Assembly: GCA_009602735.1 (NCBI GenBank)
Contig: WELA01009514.1
Coordinates: forward strand, 1-64,000
DNA: 64,000 nt
Direction: 5' to 3'
Source of the DNA: Mesotaenium endlicherianum
Lineage: Eukaryota; Streptophyta; Zygnematophyceae; Zygnematales; Mesotaeniaceae
A program made the translations under genes and the position numbers. The first letter of the stretch is position 1. Each line of letters opens with the position of its first letter. The notes below the pieces were generated by a model. It was not told the DNA's origin and did no database searches. It saw only the letters and a program-made list of their open reading frames with translations. Of this stretch, positions 53,290 to 63,185 are shown in pieces.

Positions 53290-56259
53290 ATGAACGTAAA
53301 ACGCTTGCTTCTATTAATGATCTTACCTGCGTTGTTGTTGCAGTTGTCTGCACAGGCGCAGCAAAGAACTGTTACGGGAAAAGTGACAGATTCAAGGAAC
53401 GGCACGGCTTTGCAGAGCGTGTCGGTGACGGTGAAAGGATCTTCCGTTGGTACGCAAACAGCCGCCGATGGTAGTTTCAGCTTAAAAGTTCCATCTGGTG
53501 CTACCACACTAATGATATCCAGCATAGGATATGCCAACAGGGAGGTGAAAATAAGCGATGGTGCGGTGAATGTTGCGCTGGAGCCCATCGATAAAGCATT
53601 GGGTGATGTGATTGTGATCGCTTATGGCACGCGCAAGAAAAGCGATCTTACTTCTTCTGTAACTGCTATCTCGGCCAAAGATTTCCAGAAAGGAAGCATC
53701 GCATCTTCCGAGCAGTTGTTGCAGGGTAAGGTAGCCGGTTTGGAAATCACTTCCGGTGGTGGCGCCGCGGGTGGTGGCAGCCGTATCCGTATCCGCGGAG
53801 GCGCTTCTCTCAATGCCAGCAACGATCCGTTGATCGTAATCGATGGTATTGCTGTAGATGGTAATGGTGTTGCGGGTTCTGCCAACCTGCTGAATACCAT
53901 CAACCCCAATGATATTGAATCGATCAGCGTATTGAAAGACGCTTCGGCCACTGCGCTGTATGGTTCGAGGGCATCGAATGGCGTATTGATCATCACTACC
54001 AAGAAAGGCGCCAAAGGGAAAGTGCGTTATAATTTCAATACACAGCTTTCTTCCGGGTCGGTAGCTAAAACAGTTGGTGTGCTGAGTGGTGATGAGATCA
54101 GGAGCATCATCAATGCAGATGCAGCAGCCAGTGGAGATAATACGTATAAAAAATTATTGGGAACGGCAAATACCGACTGGCAGAAACAAATTTATAAGAC
54201 AGCTATCGGCAATGATAACAATATCAGCGCCAGCGGCGGTATCGGAAATATTCCTTTCCGTCTTTCGCTCGGATACCTGAACCAGGATGGTATACTGAAA
54301 ACAGATCATTTCGATCGTATGTCTTCTGCACTGAACCTCTCACCAAAATTCTTCGATAATCATTTATCGGTTGAAGTAGCAGTAAAAGCAAGCAGAACCA
54401 CCAACCGTTTTGCCGACCAGGGCGCTATTGGTTCAGCAGTTGCTTTCGATCCTACACAACCAGTATATGCCAACAATAAATATGGCGGCTATTACGAATG
54501 GCTGCAGCCAGATGGCAAACCCATTGACCTGTCGACCCGTAACCCACTGGCCCTGCTGAACCTGAGAGACAACCGCTCTACGGTGAACAGGCTGATCGGT
54601 AATGTGCAGCTTGATTATAAACTGCATTTCTTCCCCGACCTGCATGTGCTGACCAACCTCGGAATCGATAATGCCAGTGGTAGCGGCAACGATAACACAG
54701 ATTCTGTTTCTGCCACCAATTACAAAACGGCAGGCCGTTATGTGCACTATGAACAAAAGAAAAAATACACACTGGCCGGTGTATCGTTATTGTATAACAA
54801 AGATATCAAGAGCATCGATAGTAAACTTGATGTGTTAGTGAGTCATGAATACCAGGATTTCGTTACGGAAGTGAGCAACTTTGCTTCTTATGGTCAGAAT
54901 GGTGTACTGATTCCTGGAAGCACACCTACATTCGCTACCGACAAACCTGAGTTCCGTATGGAATCTTATTTAGGACGACTCAACTATTCACTTGCTGATA
55001 AATATTACCTCACCGCTTCAATCAGAAGAGATGCGAGCTCGAAATTCTCTACTGCCAACAGGGTGGGCTATTTCCCTGCTGTATCAGTTGCCTGGAAAAT
55101 AAATGAAGACTTTTTCAAAGGCAGCAGTGTTGTGAGTGAACTGAAATTCCGTGCCAGCGTAGGTGTTACCGGTCAGCAAGACATTGGTAACTACTACGGA
55201 TACCTGCCGAAATATTCCCAGAGCAGTAACACTGCACAATACCAGTTCGGTAATACTTTCTATAGCTTCCTTCGTCCATCTGCCTACGATCCGAATATCA
55301 AATGGGAAACCACTACCACTACCAACCTGGGTCTTGACTTCGCATTCCTGAACAACAGGATCTCCGGATCAGTGGATGTGTATAAGAAAAAAACAAAAGA
55401 CCTGTTGAGTGTGATCCCTGTAGCGCCTGGCTCCAACTTTGATATCGCTTTGCTTACCAACGTAGGTAATATTGAGAACAAGGGTGTGGAATTCGCAGTG
55501 AATACCATTCCCGTAAAACAGAAAGACCTGGAATGGGATTTGGGATTCAACTTTACTTACAACAAAACCGAGATCACCAACCTGCTGAAACAGCAGGACC
55601 CTAACTTCAAAGGCATTGACGTTGGTGGTATCAGCGGTGGTACCGGAAACAACATCGGCAAATTTGCAGTGGGTTATGCGCCTTATGTGTACAATGTGTA
55701 CAAGCAAATCTACGACAGAACCACCGGTAAACCCATCGAAAGCCTGTACGACGATTTGAACAGGGATGGCAGGATCGACGAATCTGACCGCTATTACTAT
55801 AAGAAACCTTCAGCGGATGTATTGCTGGGCATCAACACCCAGGTTATATACAAGCGCATCAGCGTAGGTTTCGCTGCACACGGATCGCTGGGTGGTTATC
55901 TCTATAACAACTTCAACTCCAATAATGGTGTTTTAAGGGCTATCAAGAACCCGATCAACTTCATTGGCAATGCTTCGCGCGACTACCTGTACACCGGATT
56001 CGTGAACAACCAATACCTGTCTGATTATTATATAGAGAATGCTTCTTTCCTGCGACTGGATAATATCAACTTCGGTTATAACGCCGGTAAAGTGTTCAAT
56101 AATCGTGCGCAGATGCGCATATCGGCGAGTGTCCAGAACGTGTTTGTGATTACCAAATACAAAGGACTGGATCCTGAAAACTCGAGCAGCTCAGGCGTTG
56201 ACAACAATATCTATCCACGCCCAAGGGTATTCTCATTGGGGTTAAACTTTGATTTCTGA
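53290..56259 (+). CDS. SusC/RagA TonB-dependent transporter (starch PUL)
   Basis: The 989-aa precursor lacks the STN domain, unlike the transporter at 26.7 kb. It has a signal peptide (LLLLMILPALLLQLSAQAQ), a carboxypeptidase-D-like domain (about 25-100; VTGKVTDSRNGTALQSVSV), a plug (VIVIAYGTRKKSDLTSSVTAISAKDFQKG; ALYGSRASNGVLIITTKKG) and a barrel with terminal VFSLGLNFDF. It imports malto-oligosaccharides with SusD in an energised TonB-dependent way. Regulation is therefore expected to be by the Nudix-HTH protein, not by an anti-sigma cascade. Confidence 0.96.
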   Translation: MNVKRLLLLMILPALLLQLSAQAQQRTVTGKVTDSRNGTALQSVSVTVKGSSVGTQTAADGSFSLKVPSGATTLMISSIGYANREVKISDGAVNVALEPIDKALGDVIVIAYGTRKKSDLTSSVTAISAKDFQKGSIASSEQLLQGKVAGLEITSGGGAAGGGSRIRIRGGASLNASNDPLIVIDGIAVDGNGVAGSANLLNTINPNDIESISVLKDASATALYGSRASNGVLIITTKKGAKGKVRYNFNTQLSSGSVAKTVGVLSGDEIRSIINADAAASGDNTYKKLLGTANTDWQKQIYKTAIGNDNNISASGGIGNIPFRLSLGYLNQDGILKTDHFDRMSSALNLSPKFFDNHLSVEVAVKASRTTNRFADQGAIGSAVAFDPTQPVYANNKYGGYYEWLQPDGKPIDLSTRNPLALLNLRDNRSTVNRLIGNVQLDYKLHFFPDLHVLTNLGIDNASGSGNDNTDSVSATNYKTAGRYVHYEQKKKYTLAGVSLLYNKDIKSIDSKLDVLVSHEYQDFVTEVSNFASYGQNGVLIPGSTPTFATDKPEFRMESYLGRLNYSLADKYYLTASIRRDASSKFSTANRVGYFPAVSVAWKINEDFFKGSSVVSELKFRASVGVTGQQDIGNYYGYLPKYSQSSNTAQYQFGNTFYSFLRPSAYDPNIKWETTTTTNLGLDFAFLNNRISGSVDVYKKKTKDLLSVIPVAPGSNFDIALLTNVGNIENKGVEFAVNTIPVKQKDLEWDLGFNFTYNKTEITNLLKQQDPNFKGIDVGGISGGTGNNIGKFAVGYAPYVYNVYKQIYDRTTGKPIESLYDDLNRDGRIDESDRYYYKKPSADVLLGINTQVIYKRISVGFAAHGSLGGYLYNNFNSNNGVLRAIKNPINFIGNASRDYLYTGFVNNQYLSDYYIENASFLRLDNINFGYNAGKVFNNRAQMRISASVQNVFVITKYKGLDPENSSSSGVDNNIYPRPRVFSLGLNFDF

Positions 56260-56268
56260 TTCTGAAAA

Positions 56269-57903
56269 ATGATTAGTATGCAAAACAATATCATAAAGAA
56301 TACGATTATAGCGGCTGTTGCAGTTTTATCTGTCACCGCCTGCTCTAAAAAACTGGACCTGTTTCCGCAGAACGACCTCACGCCTGAGAAAACCTATTCC
56401 AGTGCGGCTGGTTATAAAAGCGTGTTGGCCAAAATATATGGTTCATTGGCTATTACCGGTAATTCAGGCCCTGCGGGCAATCCGGATATCGGTGGTGGTC
56501 TCGATGAAGGTTCACAAGTGGCATTCATCCGCGGTTTTTTCAATTGCGAAGAGTTGCCTACCGATGAAGCAGTGGTAGCCTGGAACGACCAGACCATCCA
56601 TGATTTTCACGATCTTAAATGGACCAGCGCTGATCCTTTCCTGAAAGGAATGTATGCAAGGCCTATTTACAACATCACGCTCATCAATGAATACCTGCGT
56701 GAATCGACAGACGATAAACTGGCTTCCAGAGGTATCACAGGTAACGATGCAGCCGATATCAAAAAATCGAGAGCAGAAGCCCGCTTCCTGAGAGCTTTCA
56801 ATTATTGGGTGATGATGGATTTGTTTGGTAATTCTACTTTCATTACCGAAGCAGATGGCATCGGAAGCAGTCTGCCCAAGCAGATCAAACGAGCCGATCT
56901 TTTCGCCTTCATTGAAAAAGAACTGAAAGCGATCGATGGCGACCTGGCTCCTGTGAAAACCATCGAGTATGGCAGGGTAGACCAGGGCGCTGCATGGGCG
57001 TTGCTGGCACGTATGTACCTGAATGCAGGTGTATACACCGGAACACCACGGTACAGCGATGCCATCGCCTATGCGCAGAAAGTGATCGGCGGAGGTTATA
57101 CACTGAAATCTGGATACAGCAAGCTGTTCATGGCCGATAATGATAAGCAGAAAGATGAATTCATCTTCGCCATCAATTGCGATGGATTACATACACAGGC
57201 TTATGGTAATACTACCTTCTTTGTGCACGCAGCTGCAGGCGATGACGCTGCAGAATATGGTGTAGGTGGTGGATGGTATGGTTACCGCGCTACATCGGCA
57301 TTGGCTAACCTGTTTTCCGATAGATCAGGCAATACAGACCAAAGGGCACTCTTCACTACTTCCAAATTCGGTACATCCAATTCTCAGATCGCCATCAGTG
57401 ATGTAAGCAATTTTGCCAATGGATTACACATGAAGAAATACGTGAACATCCGTTCAGACGGCGGCGCCGTATCTGATGTTACCAAAACATTCGCAGATGT
57501 GGACTTCCCTGTTTTCCGTTTGTCTGAAATGTACCTGATCTATGCCGAGTCTGTACTCCGTGGCGGTACAGGAGGAGATGCAGCTACTGCTTTGATTTAT
57601 CTCAACAAAATAAGGTTCAGGGCCTATGGCGATAGTTATGGTACCAACAATGTGGGACAACTGGCTGCAGGAGATTTGAGTCTGCAACTGATACTCGATG
57701 AGCGTGCAAGGGAATTGTATTGGGAAGGACATCGCAGAACAGACCTGATCCGGTACAACCTGCTGACCACGAATACATACCTGTGGCCATGGAAAGGAGG
57801 CGTGTCTTCCGGAACTGGTGTTGATTCGAAATACAACCTATATCCGGTCCCCGCTTCTAACAGGACTTCTAACAGTAACCTGGACCAGAACCCAGGGTAT
57901 TAA
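56269..57903 (+). CDS. SusD/RagB glycan-binding lipoprotein (starch PUL)
   Basis: The 544-aa precursor starts at 56269, with an alternative Met at 56278; the lipobox Cys is in AVLSVTACSKK. SusD features are KLDLFPQNDLTPEKTYSSAAGYKSVLAKIYG, RAEARFLRAFNYWVMMDLFGNSTF, LILDERARELYWEGHRRTDLIRYN and the C-terminal LYPVPASNRTSNSNLDQNPGY. It partners the SusC protein 9 bp upstream in binding and lid function. Confidence 0.95.
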   Translation: MISMQNNIIKNTIIAAVAVLSVTACSKKLDLFPQNDLTPEKTYSSAAGYKSVLAKIYGSLAITGNSGPAGNPDIGGGLDEGSQVAFIRGFFNCEELPTDEAVVAWNDQTIHDFHDLKWTSADPFLKGMYARPIYNITLINEYLRESTDDKLASRGITGNDAADIKKSRAEARFLRAFNYWVMMDLFGNSTFITEADGIGSSLPKQIKRADLFAFIEKELKAIDGDLAPVKTIEYGRVDQGAAWALLARMYLNAGVYTGTPRYSDAIAYAQKVIGGGYTLKSGYSKLFMADNDKQKDEFIFAINCDGLHTQAYGNTTFFVHAAAGDDAAEYGVGGGWYGYRATSALANLFSDRSGNTDQRALFTTSKFGTSNSQIAISDVSNFANGLHMKKYVNIRSDGGAVSDVTKTFADVDFPVFRLSEMYLIYAESVLRGGTGGDAATALIYLNKIRFRAYGDSYGTNNVGQLAAGDLSLQLILDERARELYWEGHRRTDLIRYNLLTTNTYLWPWKGGVSSGTGVDSKYNLYPVPASNRTSNSNLDQNPGY

Positions 57904-57927
57904 TTCTTAAACAGTCAACTTTTTGTC

Positions 57928-58764
57928 ATGAAAAATATTTTTAAATACCTCTTCTTCTCATCCCTGCTCGCCATTACTGTTGCGTCGTGCAAAAAGGATG
58001 AAGCCAGGAATTATTTTGAAGGAGGCACGAATCCTGTGTTGACATCATCTGTGAGCAATACCATTGCACTGGACTATACCATGCGCGACCAGGAAGCGAT
58101 CAAACTTTCCTGGACCAATCCCAATTATAAATTCACTTCAGGCATTGGATCGCAGGATGTTTTTTATTTGGTAGAGATCGATACCAGCGGCGCCAACTTC
58201 ACCAATCCGGGCAAGCAAACGGTTGCTGTTAGCAAGGACCTCTCTTTGTCTATCGCACAGGGACAGTTCAACGACTACCTGTTGAATCAGTTGCAATTGA
58301 AACCCGGCATGTCACACAATCTTGAGATCAGGGTGAAATCTTATATGGCCAATAATGCTGCCATGCTGATTTCCAACGTGCTGAAATTCGCCGTAACACC
58401 GTACGCGATTCCTCCCAAAGTAACACCACCCTCTGGTGGCGTTTTGTACCTGGTAGGTGACGCCACGCCGGGTGGGTGGAATAATCCTGTGCCCGTGCCC
58501 AGCCAGCAGTTTACACAGATAAGCCCTACTTTTTATGAGATCACAGTGGCACTCACCGGAGGCAAGCACTATCTGTTCCTGCCTAAGAATGGCGACTGGA
58601 GCCACAAGTATGCTGTGAAAGACAATACCATTGCCGGTTTGGGAGACAGTGGCGGAGATTTTATTGCAGATTCTGGACAAGATATTCCTGCCCCCACTGC
58701 AAGCGGTACCTATAAAATACAGGCCGACTTCCAGCGTGGCAAATTCATCGTAACCAAACAATAA
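57928..58764 (+). CDS. SusE-like surface lipoprotein with one starch-binding-type module
   Basis: The 278-aa lipoprotein (Cys in ITVASCKKDE) has an N-terminal SusE Ig domain (about 30-160; LDYTMRDQEAIKLSWTNPNYKF) and one C-terminal module (about 170-278; LYLVGDATPGGWNNPVP, HYLFLPKNGDWSHKYAV). It follows susD by 24 bp. The next gene is a paralogue with two such modules, and the GGWNNPVP signature is shared. Confidence 0.87.
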   Translation: MKNIFKYLFFSSLLAITVASCKKDEARNYFEGGTNPVLTSSVSNTIALDYTMRDQEAIKLSWTNPNYKFTSGIGSQDVFYLVEIDTSGANFTNPGKQTVAVSKDLSLSIAQGQFNDYLLNQLQLKPGMSHNLEIRVKSYMANNAAMLISNVLKFAVTPYAIPPKVTPPSGGVLYLVGDATPGGWNNPVPVPSQQFTQISPTFYEITVALTGGKHYLFLPKNGDWSHKYAVKDNTIAGLGDSGGDFIADSGQDIPAPTASGTYKIQADFQRGKFIVTKQ

Positions 58765-58782
58765 ACGCAACGATTAAACAAA

Positions 58783-59937
58783 ATGACTATGAAATATTTT
58801 GCAAAACTCAGTTTCCTCGCAGTGCTGTTGATTGGTTTCTTTACAGCCTGTGAGAAGAAGGTGGGCGATCTGCCATATTACCAGCCGGGAACTGCGGTTA
58901 CATTGAGCAGTTCTTCCAGCACGGTTGCTGCTGCACCTGCAGATTCTTCAAAAGTAGCGCTCACGCTGACCTGGAGCAATCCCAAATATTCAGTAGACTC
59001 TTCAACGGTTAAATACATTGTTGAGATCGATTCCAGCGGAAGGAATTTCTCCAAATCAGTGAGCCGTACCCTCAGCGGTGCGCTGACCACTTCCTTCACC
59101 GCAAAAGACCTGAATGCGATTTTGCTGGGATATGGTTTCTCTTTTGGTGTGGCCTATGATATGGATATCCGGATCACTTCCTCTTATGCCAATAACAACG
59201 AATTACTGCGATCCAATGTGATCAAAGTAAAAATGACGCCCTACAAAATACCGCCGAAAGTTACTCCCCCTGCTTCCGGCAGGTTATTCATTGTAGGTAG
59301 TGCTACTGCCGGTGGTTGGAACAACCCCGTTCCAGCCCCGACTCAGGAGTTCACTAAAATTGATTCGGTTACTTACGGAGGTATTTTCAACCTGACAGGT
59401 GGTAATGAATATTTACTGTTACCGGTAAATGGCGACTGGAGCCACAAATTTTCCGTGGCCGATAAAACAGTTGCAAGCCTCAATGCAGGTGGCAGCTTCG
59501 GCGCCGACCTGAACGATAATATCCCTGGTCCGGCTACTTCCGGCAGGTATAAGATCATTGTAGATTTCCAGGCAGGTAAATTCACCGTTACACCTTATAC
59601 TGGTGTATTACCCGCCAATCTATTCATCGTGGGCGATGCTACTCCGGGTGGATGGAGCAATCCTGTACCGGTACCCAGTCAGCAATTCACACAGGTGAAC
59701 TCCACCCAGTTCGAACTGACCCTGTCATTGAATGGAGGAAAGCAATACTTGTTCCTGCCGGTGAATGGCGATTGGAGTCACAAGTTTGCTGTGCCAGATA
59801 ATACCATCCCTTCTTTGAAAGCAGGCGGAACCTTTGCATACGATGCATCATCGAACTTCCCTGGACCAGATGCTTCGGGTACTTACAAATTTGTAGTAAG
59901 GTTCATAGACAATAGTTATACGGTTACCAAGCAATAG
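58783..59937 (+). CDS. SusE/SusF-like surface lipoprotein with two starch-binding-type modules
   Basis: The 384-aa lipoprotein (Cys in LIGFFTACEKK) has the SusE Ig domain (about 35-155) and two modules starting at LFIVGSATAGGWNNPVPAP (about 168) and LFIVGDATPGGWSNPVPVP (about 280), each with YLLLPVNGDWSHKF or YLFLPVNGDWSHKF. It is closely related to the preceding gene; the second module is nearer to that gene's single module than to its own first module, which indicates duplication. It closes the PUL, followed by a terminator. Confidence 0.87.
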   Translation: MTMKYFAKLSFLAVLLIGFFTACEKKVGDLPYYQPGTAVTLSSSSSTVAAAPADSSKVALTLTWSNPKYSVDSSTVKYIVEIDSSGRNFSKSVSRTLSGALTTSFTAKDLNAILLGYGFSFGVAYDMDIRITSSYANNNELLRSNVIKVKMTPYKIPPKVTPPASGRLFIVGSATAGGWNNPVPAPTQEFTKIDSVTYGGIFNLTGGNEYLLLPVNGDWSHKFSVADKTVASLNAGGSFGADLNDNIPGPATSGRYKIIVDFQAGKFTVTPYTGVLPANLFIVGDATPGGWSNPVPVPSQQFTQVNSTQFELTLSLNGGKQYLFLPVNGDWSHKFAVPDNTIPSLKAGGTFAYDASSNFPGPDASGTYKFVVRFIDNSYTVTKQ

Positions 59938-59960
59938 CAAGCAGTGTTTTTGGTTGAAAG

Positions 59961-59985
59961 AAGGGGGCATTTATGCCCCCTTTCT
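59961..59985 (+). terminator. Terminator of the starch PUL
   Basis: AAGGGGGCAT (59961-59970) pairs with ATGCCCCCTT (59973-59982), a tight stem with TT loop, followed by TTTCTC. It lies 24 bp after the last SusE-like gene. Confidence 0.8.
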
Positions 59986-60053
59986 CATGAAAACAGGTGC
60001 TGACTTGTTATCAAACATTACATTGCTTACATTGCACCATTAACACCAACGCG

Positions 60054-60929
60054 ATGTTGTATTCCATGACAGGTTATGGCAGGGCAGAGCAGACCCTGTT
60101 CGACAAGACTTTTCTTATTGAAGTTCGTTCGCTGAACGGCAAACAGTTTGACCTCCGGTTGAATATCCCGGCGCTGTTAAAACCTTTTGAATTCGATATA
60201 CGCAATTTGCTGAATGAAGGGTTGCAAAGAGGAAGTGTGGAATGTGTGATCACCATCAAACAAAACGGTGCGTCCAAACCTGTTACCATCAATACCGATC
60301 TGGCCAAAGCTTATTACCAGCCCGTATCGGAACTGGCCAATGAGCTGAAACTCCCGCACGGAGACATTCTCAGCACGATCCTGAAACTACCCGATGTCAT
60401 CACCCCTTCTACTGAAACACTGAGCGATGAAGAGTGGAAAAGCTTTGAGCGTTTGATGAAAGCTGCCATCGGCGATCTCAATGAGCACCGCAAAGACGAA
60501 GGCAAATCGCTTGAGGCCGACCTGCTCCTGCGGATTGCCAATATAGAAGCGCAACAACAAGCCATTCAGGCCCTGGAACCCAAGCGGAGAGCAAAGATCA
60601 AGGAAGGATTGGTTAAAGTGCTGGAAGACAATGTGGGGAAAGACAATTATGATCCCAACCGCATGGAACAGGAACTGATCTATTATATTGAAAAAATCGA
60701 CATCAGCGAAGAACAGGTGCGACTGAAAAACCATTGCGATTATTTTCGTACGATACTGGAAGAAAAAGATATCAGTAAAGGGAAAAAATTATCGTTCATA
60801 TTGCAGGAACTCGGAAGAGAGATCAATACCACCGGTTCTAAAGCCTACGACTCACAGATGCAGCAATGTGTGATACTGATGAAAGACGAGCTGGAGAAGG
60901 CCAAGGAACAGGTATTGAATGTGTTGTAG
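60054..60929 (+). CDS. yicC: YicC family endoribonuclease-like protein
   Basis: I start at ATG 60054 (MLYSMTGYGRAEQ is the conserved N-terminus); the frame is open further upstream but without similarity. The 291-aa protein has the N-terminal domain (IEVRSLNGKQFDLRLNIP, RGSVECVITIKQ) and the C-terminal DUF1732 ending (DISEEQVRLKNHCDYFRTIL, KGKKLSFILQELGREINTTGSKAYD). E. coli YicC acts as an RNA-cleaving enzyme. Here it heads a string of genes leading to gldH and a two-component system. Confidence 0.94.
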   Translation: MLYSMTGYGRAEQTLFDKTFLIEVRSLNGKQFDLRLNIPALLKPFEFDIRNLLNEGLQRGSVECVITIKQNGASKPVTINTDLAKAYYQPVSELANELKLPHGDILSTILKLPDVITPSTETLSDEEWKSFERLMKAAIGDLNEHRKDEGKSLEADLLLRIANIEAQQQAIQALEPKRRAKIKEGLVKVLEDNVGKDNYDPNRMEQELIYYIEKIDISEEQVRLKNHCDYFRTILEEKDISKGKKLSFILQELGREINTTGSKAYDSQMQQCVILMKDELEKAKEQVLNVL

Positions 60930-60958
60930 CTTGCCCGTATCTTTGAAAAAAAATCTCC

Positions 60959-61429
60959 TTGAACAAACTCCCCATACTGCTGGTTGCCCTGGGCCTTTTG
61001 TTATTACAGGCCTGCGATACACTGGATGTTTATGAAAAGATGGCTTTTTTCCCGCAACATGAATGGAAAAGCAGCCAGAAACCCAACTTCCGCTTTCAAA
61101 TAGAAGATACCGTATCGACTTATAATATCTATGTAGTGATCAGGCATGAAGACGCTTACCGCTACAACAATATCTGGCTGAACGTAACCACACAGGCGCC
61201 GTTTGACACAGCCAGGAAGCAGATGCTGAACCTCACCCTGGCCAATAATGCCAAAGGTTGGCTGGGCGTAGGCATGGGCGATGTGTTCGATCACCGCATC
61301 CTCATCACCCGCCATCCGGTGAAACTGAAAAAAGGAAATTATGTCTTCACCCTGCAACAGGCCATGCGCGAAGACCCCCTGCCATATGTACTGAATGCAG
61401 GCATCCGTGTTGAAAAAACCAAGCCATGA
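60959..61429 (+). CDS. gldH: Gliding motility lipoprotein GldH
   Basis: The 156-aa lipoprotein starts with TTG 60959: an upstream in-frame stop excludes other starts, and the next Met lies past the signal peptide. The lipobox is in LLLLQACDTL. The mature part (VYEKMAFFPQHEWKSSQKPNFRFQIEDT, YNIYVVIRHEDAYRYNNIWLNV, GDVFDHRILITRHPVKLKKGNYVFTLQQAMREDPLPYVLNAGIRVEK) matches GldH. GldH is one of the Bacteroidota gliding/type IX secretion-linked lipoproteins; the amylase of this window carries a type IX tail. Confidence 0.92.
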   Translation: MNKLPILLVALGLLLLQACDTLDVYEKMAFFPQHEWKSSQKPNFRFQIEDTVSTYNIYVVIRHEDAYRYNNIWLNVTTQAPFDTARKQMLNLTLANNAKGWLGVGMGDVFDHRILITRHPVKLKKGNYVFTLQQAMREDPLPYVLNAGIRVEKTKP

Positions 61430-62400
61430 GTTTTTTTAGATCAAAAAAACTGGCCATTGTAACAATTGTATATTGGTTCCTGCTGCTGTATATGATAGCA
61501 GCCCTGTCGTGGTGGTTCATTGCATTGGAGAAACAAAACAAAGAGATCAGCGCCATCAGGCTCCAGGAACTTAAAAAAGACGATCCTGCTTATTTTGTTA
61601 AAGCAGTACAGATCGAAGAAGCGAAAAATCGGAAAACATCACAATACATTGGCGAAGGCATGACCTTCCTGGCGTTGGTAGTATTGGGCGCCGTGTTCGT
61701 ATTCCGTACCACACGCAAACAGATCCGCTTTGTACAGCAACAACAAAACTTCATGATGGCTGTTACCCATGAGCTGAAAACACCCATCGCCGTTACACGT
61801 TTGAACCTGGAAACTTTACAACGAAGAAAGCTGGACGAAGAGAAGCAACAACAACTCATCAGCAACAGCCTCCAGGAAACCAACAGGCTGAACGCCCTGT
61901 GCAACAATATGCTGCTGGCCGCCCAATTGGAATCGGGTGTTGATTTCACCACCCAGCCCGAACTCAATTTTACCGACCTGGTAGAAGGCTGCATCGATGA
62001 TTTTAAAAACCGGTTTCCAAATCGCGAGATCAAAGAGGAGATAGAAGAAGGAGTTTACCTGAAAGGAGAAGACCTGCTGTTGCAGATGCTGGTCAATAAC
62101 CTGGTAGAAAATGCGATGAAATACTCACCGCCTGCTTCAGCCATTATAGTGAAACTGGTTGCATCGGATGACGAAGTATTGCTGGCCGTGACAGACGAAG
62201 GCAGCGGCATCCCCGATACGGAGCGGAAAAAAATATTCGATAAATTTTACCGCATAGGGAATGAAAATACCCGCTCTGCCAAGGGTACGGGCCTGGGATT
62301 GTACCTCTGCGCAAAAATTGCCGAACGGCACAATGGCTCCATATCTGTGGTGCATAACCAACCACAAGGCAGTATTTTTACAGTATTATTCCAGACCTGA
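61426..62400 (+). CDS. Sensor histidine kinase
   Basis: The 324-aa protein has two membrane segments (about 10-32 and 79-96) with a short periplasmic loop and no HAMP domain. The HisKA box is in AVTHELKTPIAVTRLN; HATPase motifs are LVNNLVENAMKYS (N box), DEGSGIPD (G1), KIFDKFYR (F box) and GTGLGLYL (G2). Its ATG overlaps the gldH stop by 4 bp (ATGA), so the two are translationally coupled, and the response regulator follows 29 bp later. Confidence 0.94.
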   Translation: MSFFRSKKLAIVTIVYWFLLLYMIAALSWWFIALEKQNKEISAIRLQELKKDDPAYFVKAVQIEEAKNRKTSQYIGEGMTFLALVVLGAVFVFRTTRKQIRFVQQQQNFMMAVTHELKTPIAVTRLNLETLQRRKLDEEKQQQLISNSLQETNRLNALCNNMLLAAQLESGVDFTTQPELNFTDLVEGCIDDFKNRFPNREIKEEIEEGVYLKGEDLLLQMLVNNLVENAMKYSPPASAIIVKLVASDDEVLLAVTDEGSGIPDTERKKIFDKFYRIGNENTRSAKGTGLGLYLCAKIAERHNGSISVVHNQPQGSIFTVLFQT

Positions 62401-62429
62401 TCCGTAGACCGTTCAAAAGACCGAAACAA

Positions 62430-63134
62430 ATGAAAGATCATAAAGCGAGCATATTGCTGGTGGAAGATGAAGAACATCTTCATGAAACACTCAAACTGAA
62501 CCTGGAACTGGAAGGTTATGAAGTGAGCTCTGCTTTCAACGGTACAGAAGCCCTCAAAAAAGTAGGCAACGAATATTTTGATCTCATCATCATGGACATC
62601 ATGCTGCCCGAGATCGACGGCATCAGCGTAACGGAAAGCATACGCATCAACCACAATGAAGTGCCCATACTGATCCTGAGCGCTAAGAATACGGGCAGTG
62701 ACCGCGTACTGGGATTGAAAAAAGGAGCTGATGATTACCTCACCAAACCTTTTAACCTGGAAGAACTGTTCCTGCGGATTGAAAAGCTGATCGAGAAAAA
62801 TAAAAAGCTGCAGGAAAAAGAAACGGTAGGGGATAACTATGAATTCGGCGGTAATCAAATCGATTTCAAAGCCCAGGATGCTATTGCCTGGAATGGAGAA
62901 AGAATTGAGCTGAGCAGGAAGGAAGCCATGCTGTTGAAGCTGCTGGTTGAGAACAAAGGAGAAGTAGTTACCCGCGAAAAAATATTGCAGGTAGTATGGG
63001 GTTATAATGTGTATCCCACCACCCGAACGATCGACAATTTCATCCTCAGCTTCCGGAAATACTTTGAACAGGACAGCCGGAACCCCCGTCATTTTCACTC
63101 GGTAAGGGGGGTGGGTTATAAGTATACCGACTAA
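62430..63134 (+). CDS. OmpR/PhoB family response regulator
   Basis: The 234-aa protein has a receiver (1-120; LVEDEEHL, phospho-Asp in LIIMDIMLPEIDG, LSAKNT, YLTKPF) and a winged-helix DNA-binding domain (about 135-234; ELSRKEAMLLKLLVENKGEVVTREKILQVVWG, RTIDNFILSFRKYFEQDSRNPRHFHSVRGVGYKY). It is the cognate partner of the preceding kinase. Signal and targets are unknown. Confidence 0.95.
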   Translation: MKDHKASILLVEDEEHLHETLKLNLELEGYEVSSAFNGTEALKKVGNEYFDLIIMDIMLPEIDGISVTESIRINHNEVPILILSAKNTGSDRVLGLKKGADDYLTKPFNLEELFLRIEKLIEKNKKLQEKETVGDNYEFGGNQIDFKAQDAIAWNGERIELSRKEAMLLKLLVENKGEVVTREKILQVVWGYNVYPTTRTIDNFILSFRKYFEQDSRNPRHFHSVRGVGYKYTD

Positions 63135-63185
63135 ACAATTTTTTCTCTCCTTTTACGTTATGTTTGTCACAAACCGAACCTGACA

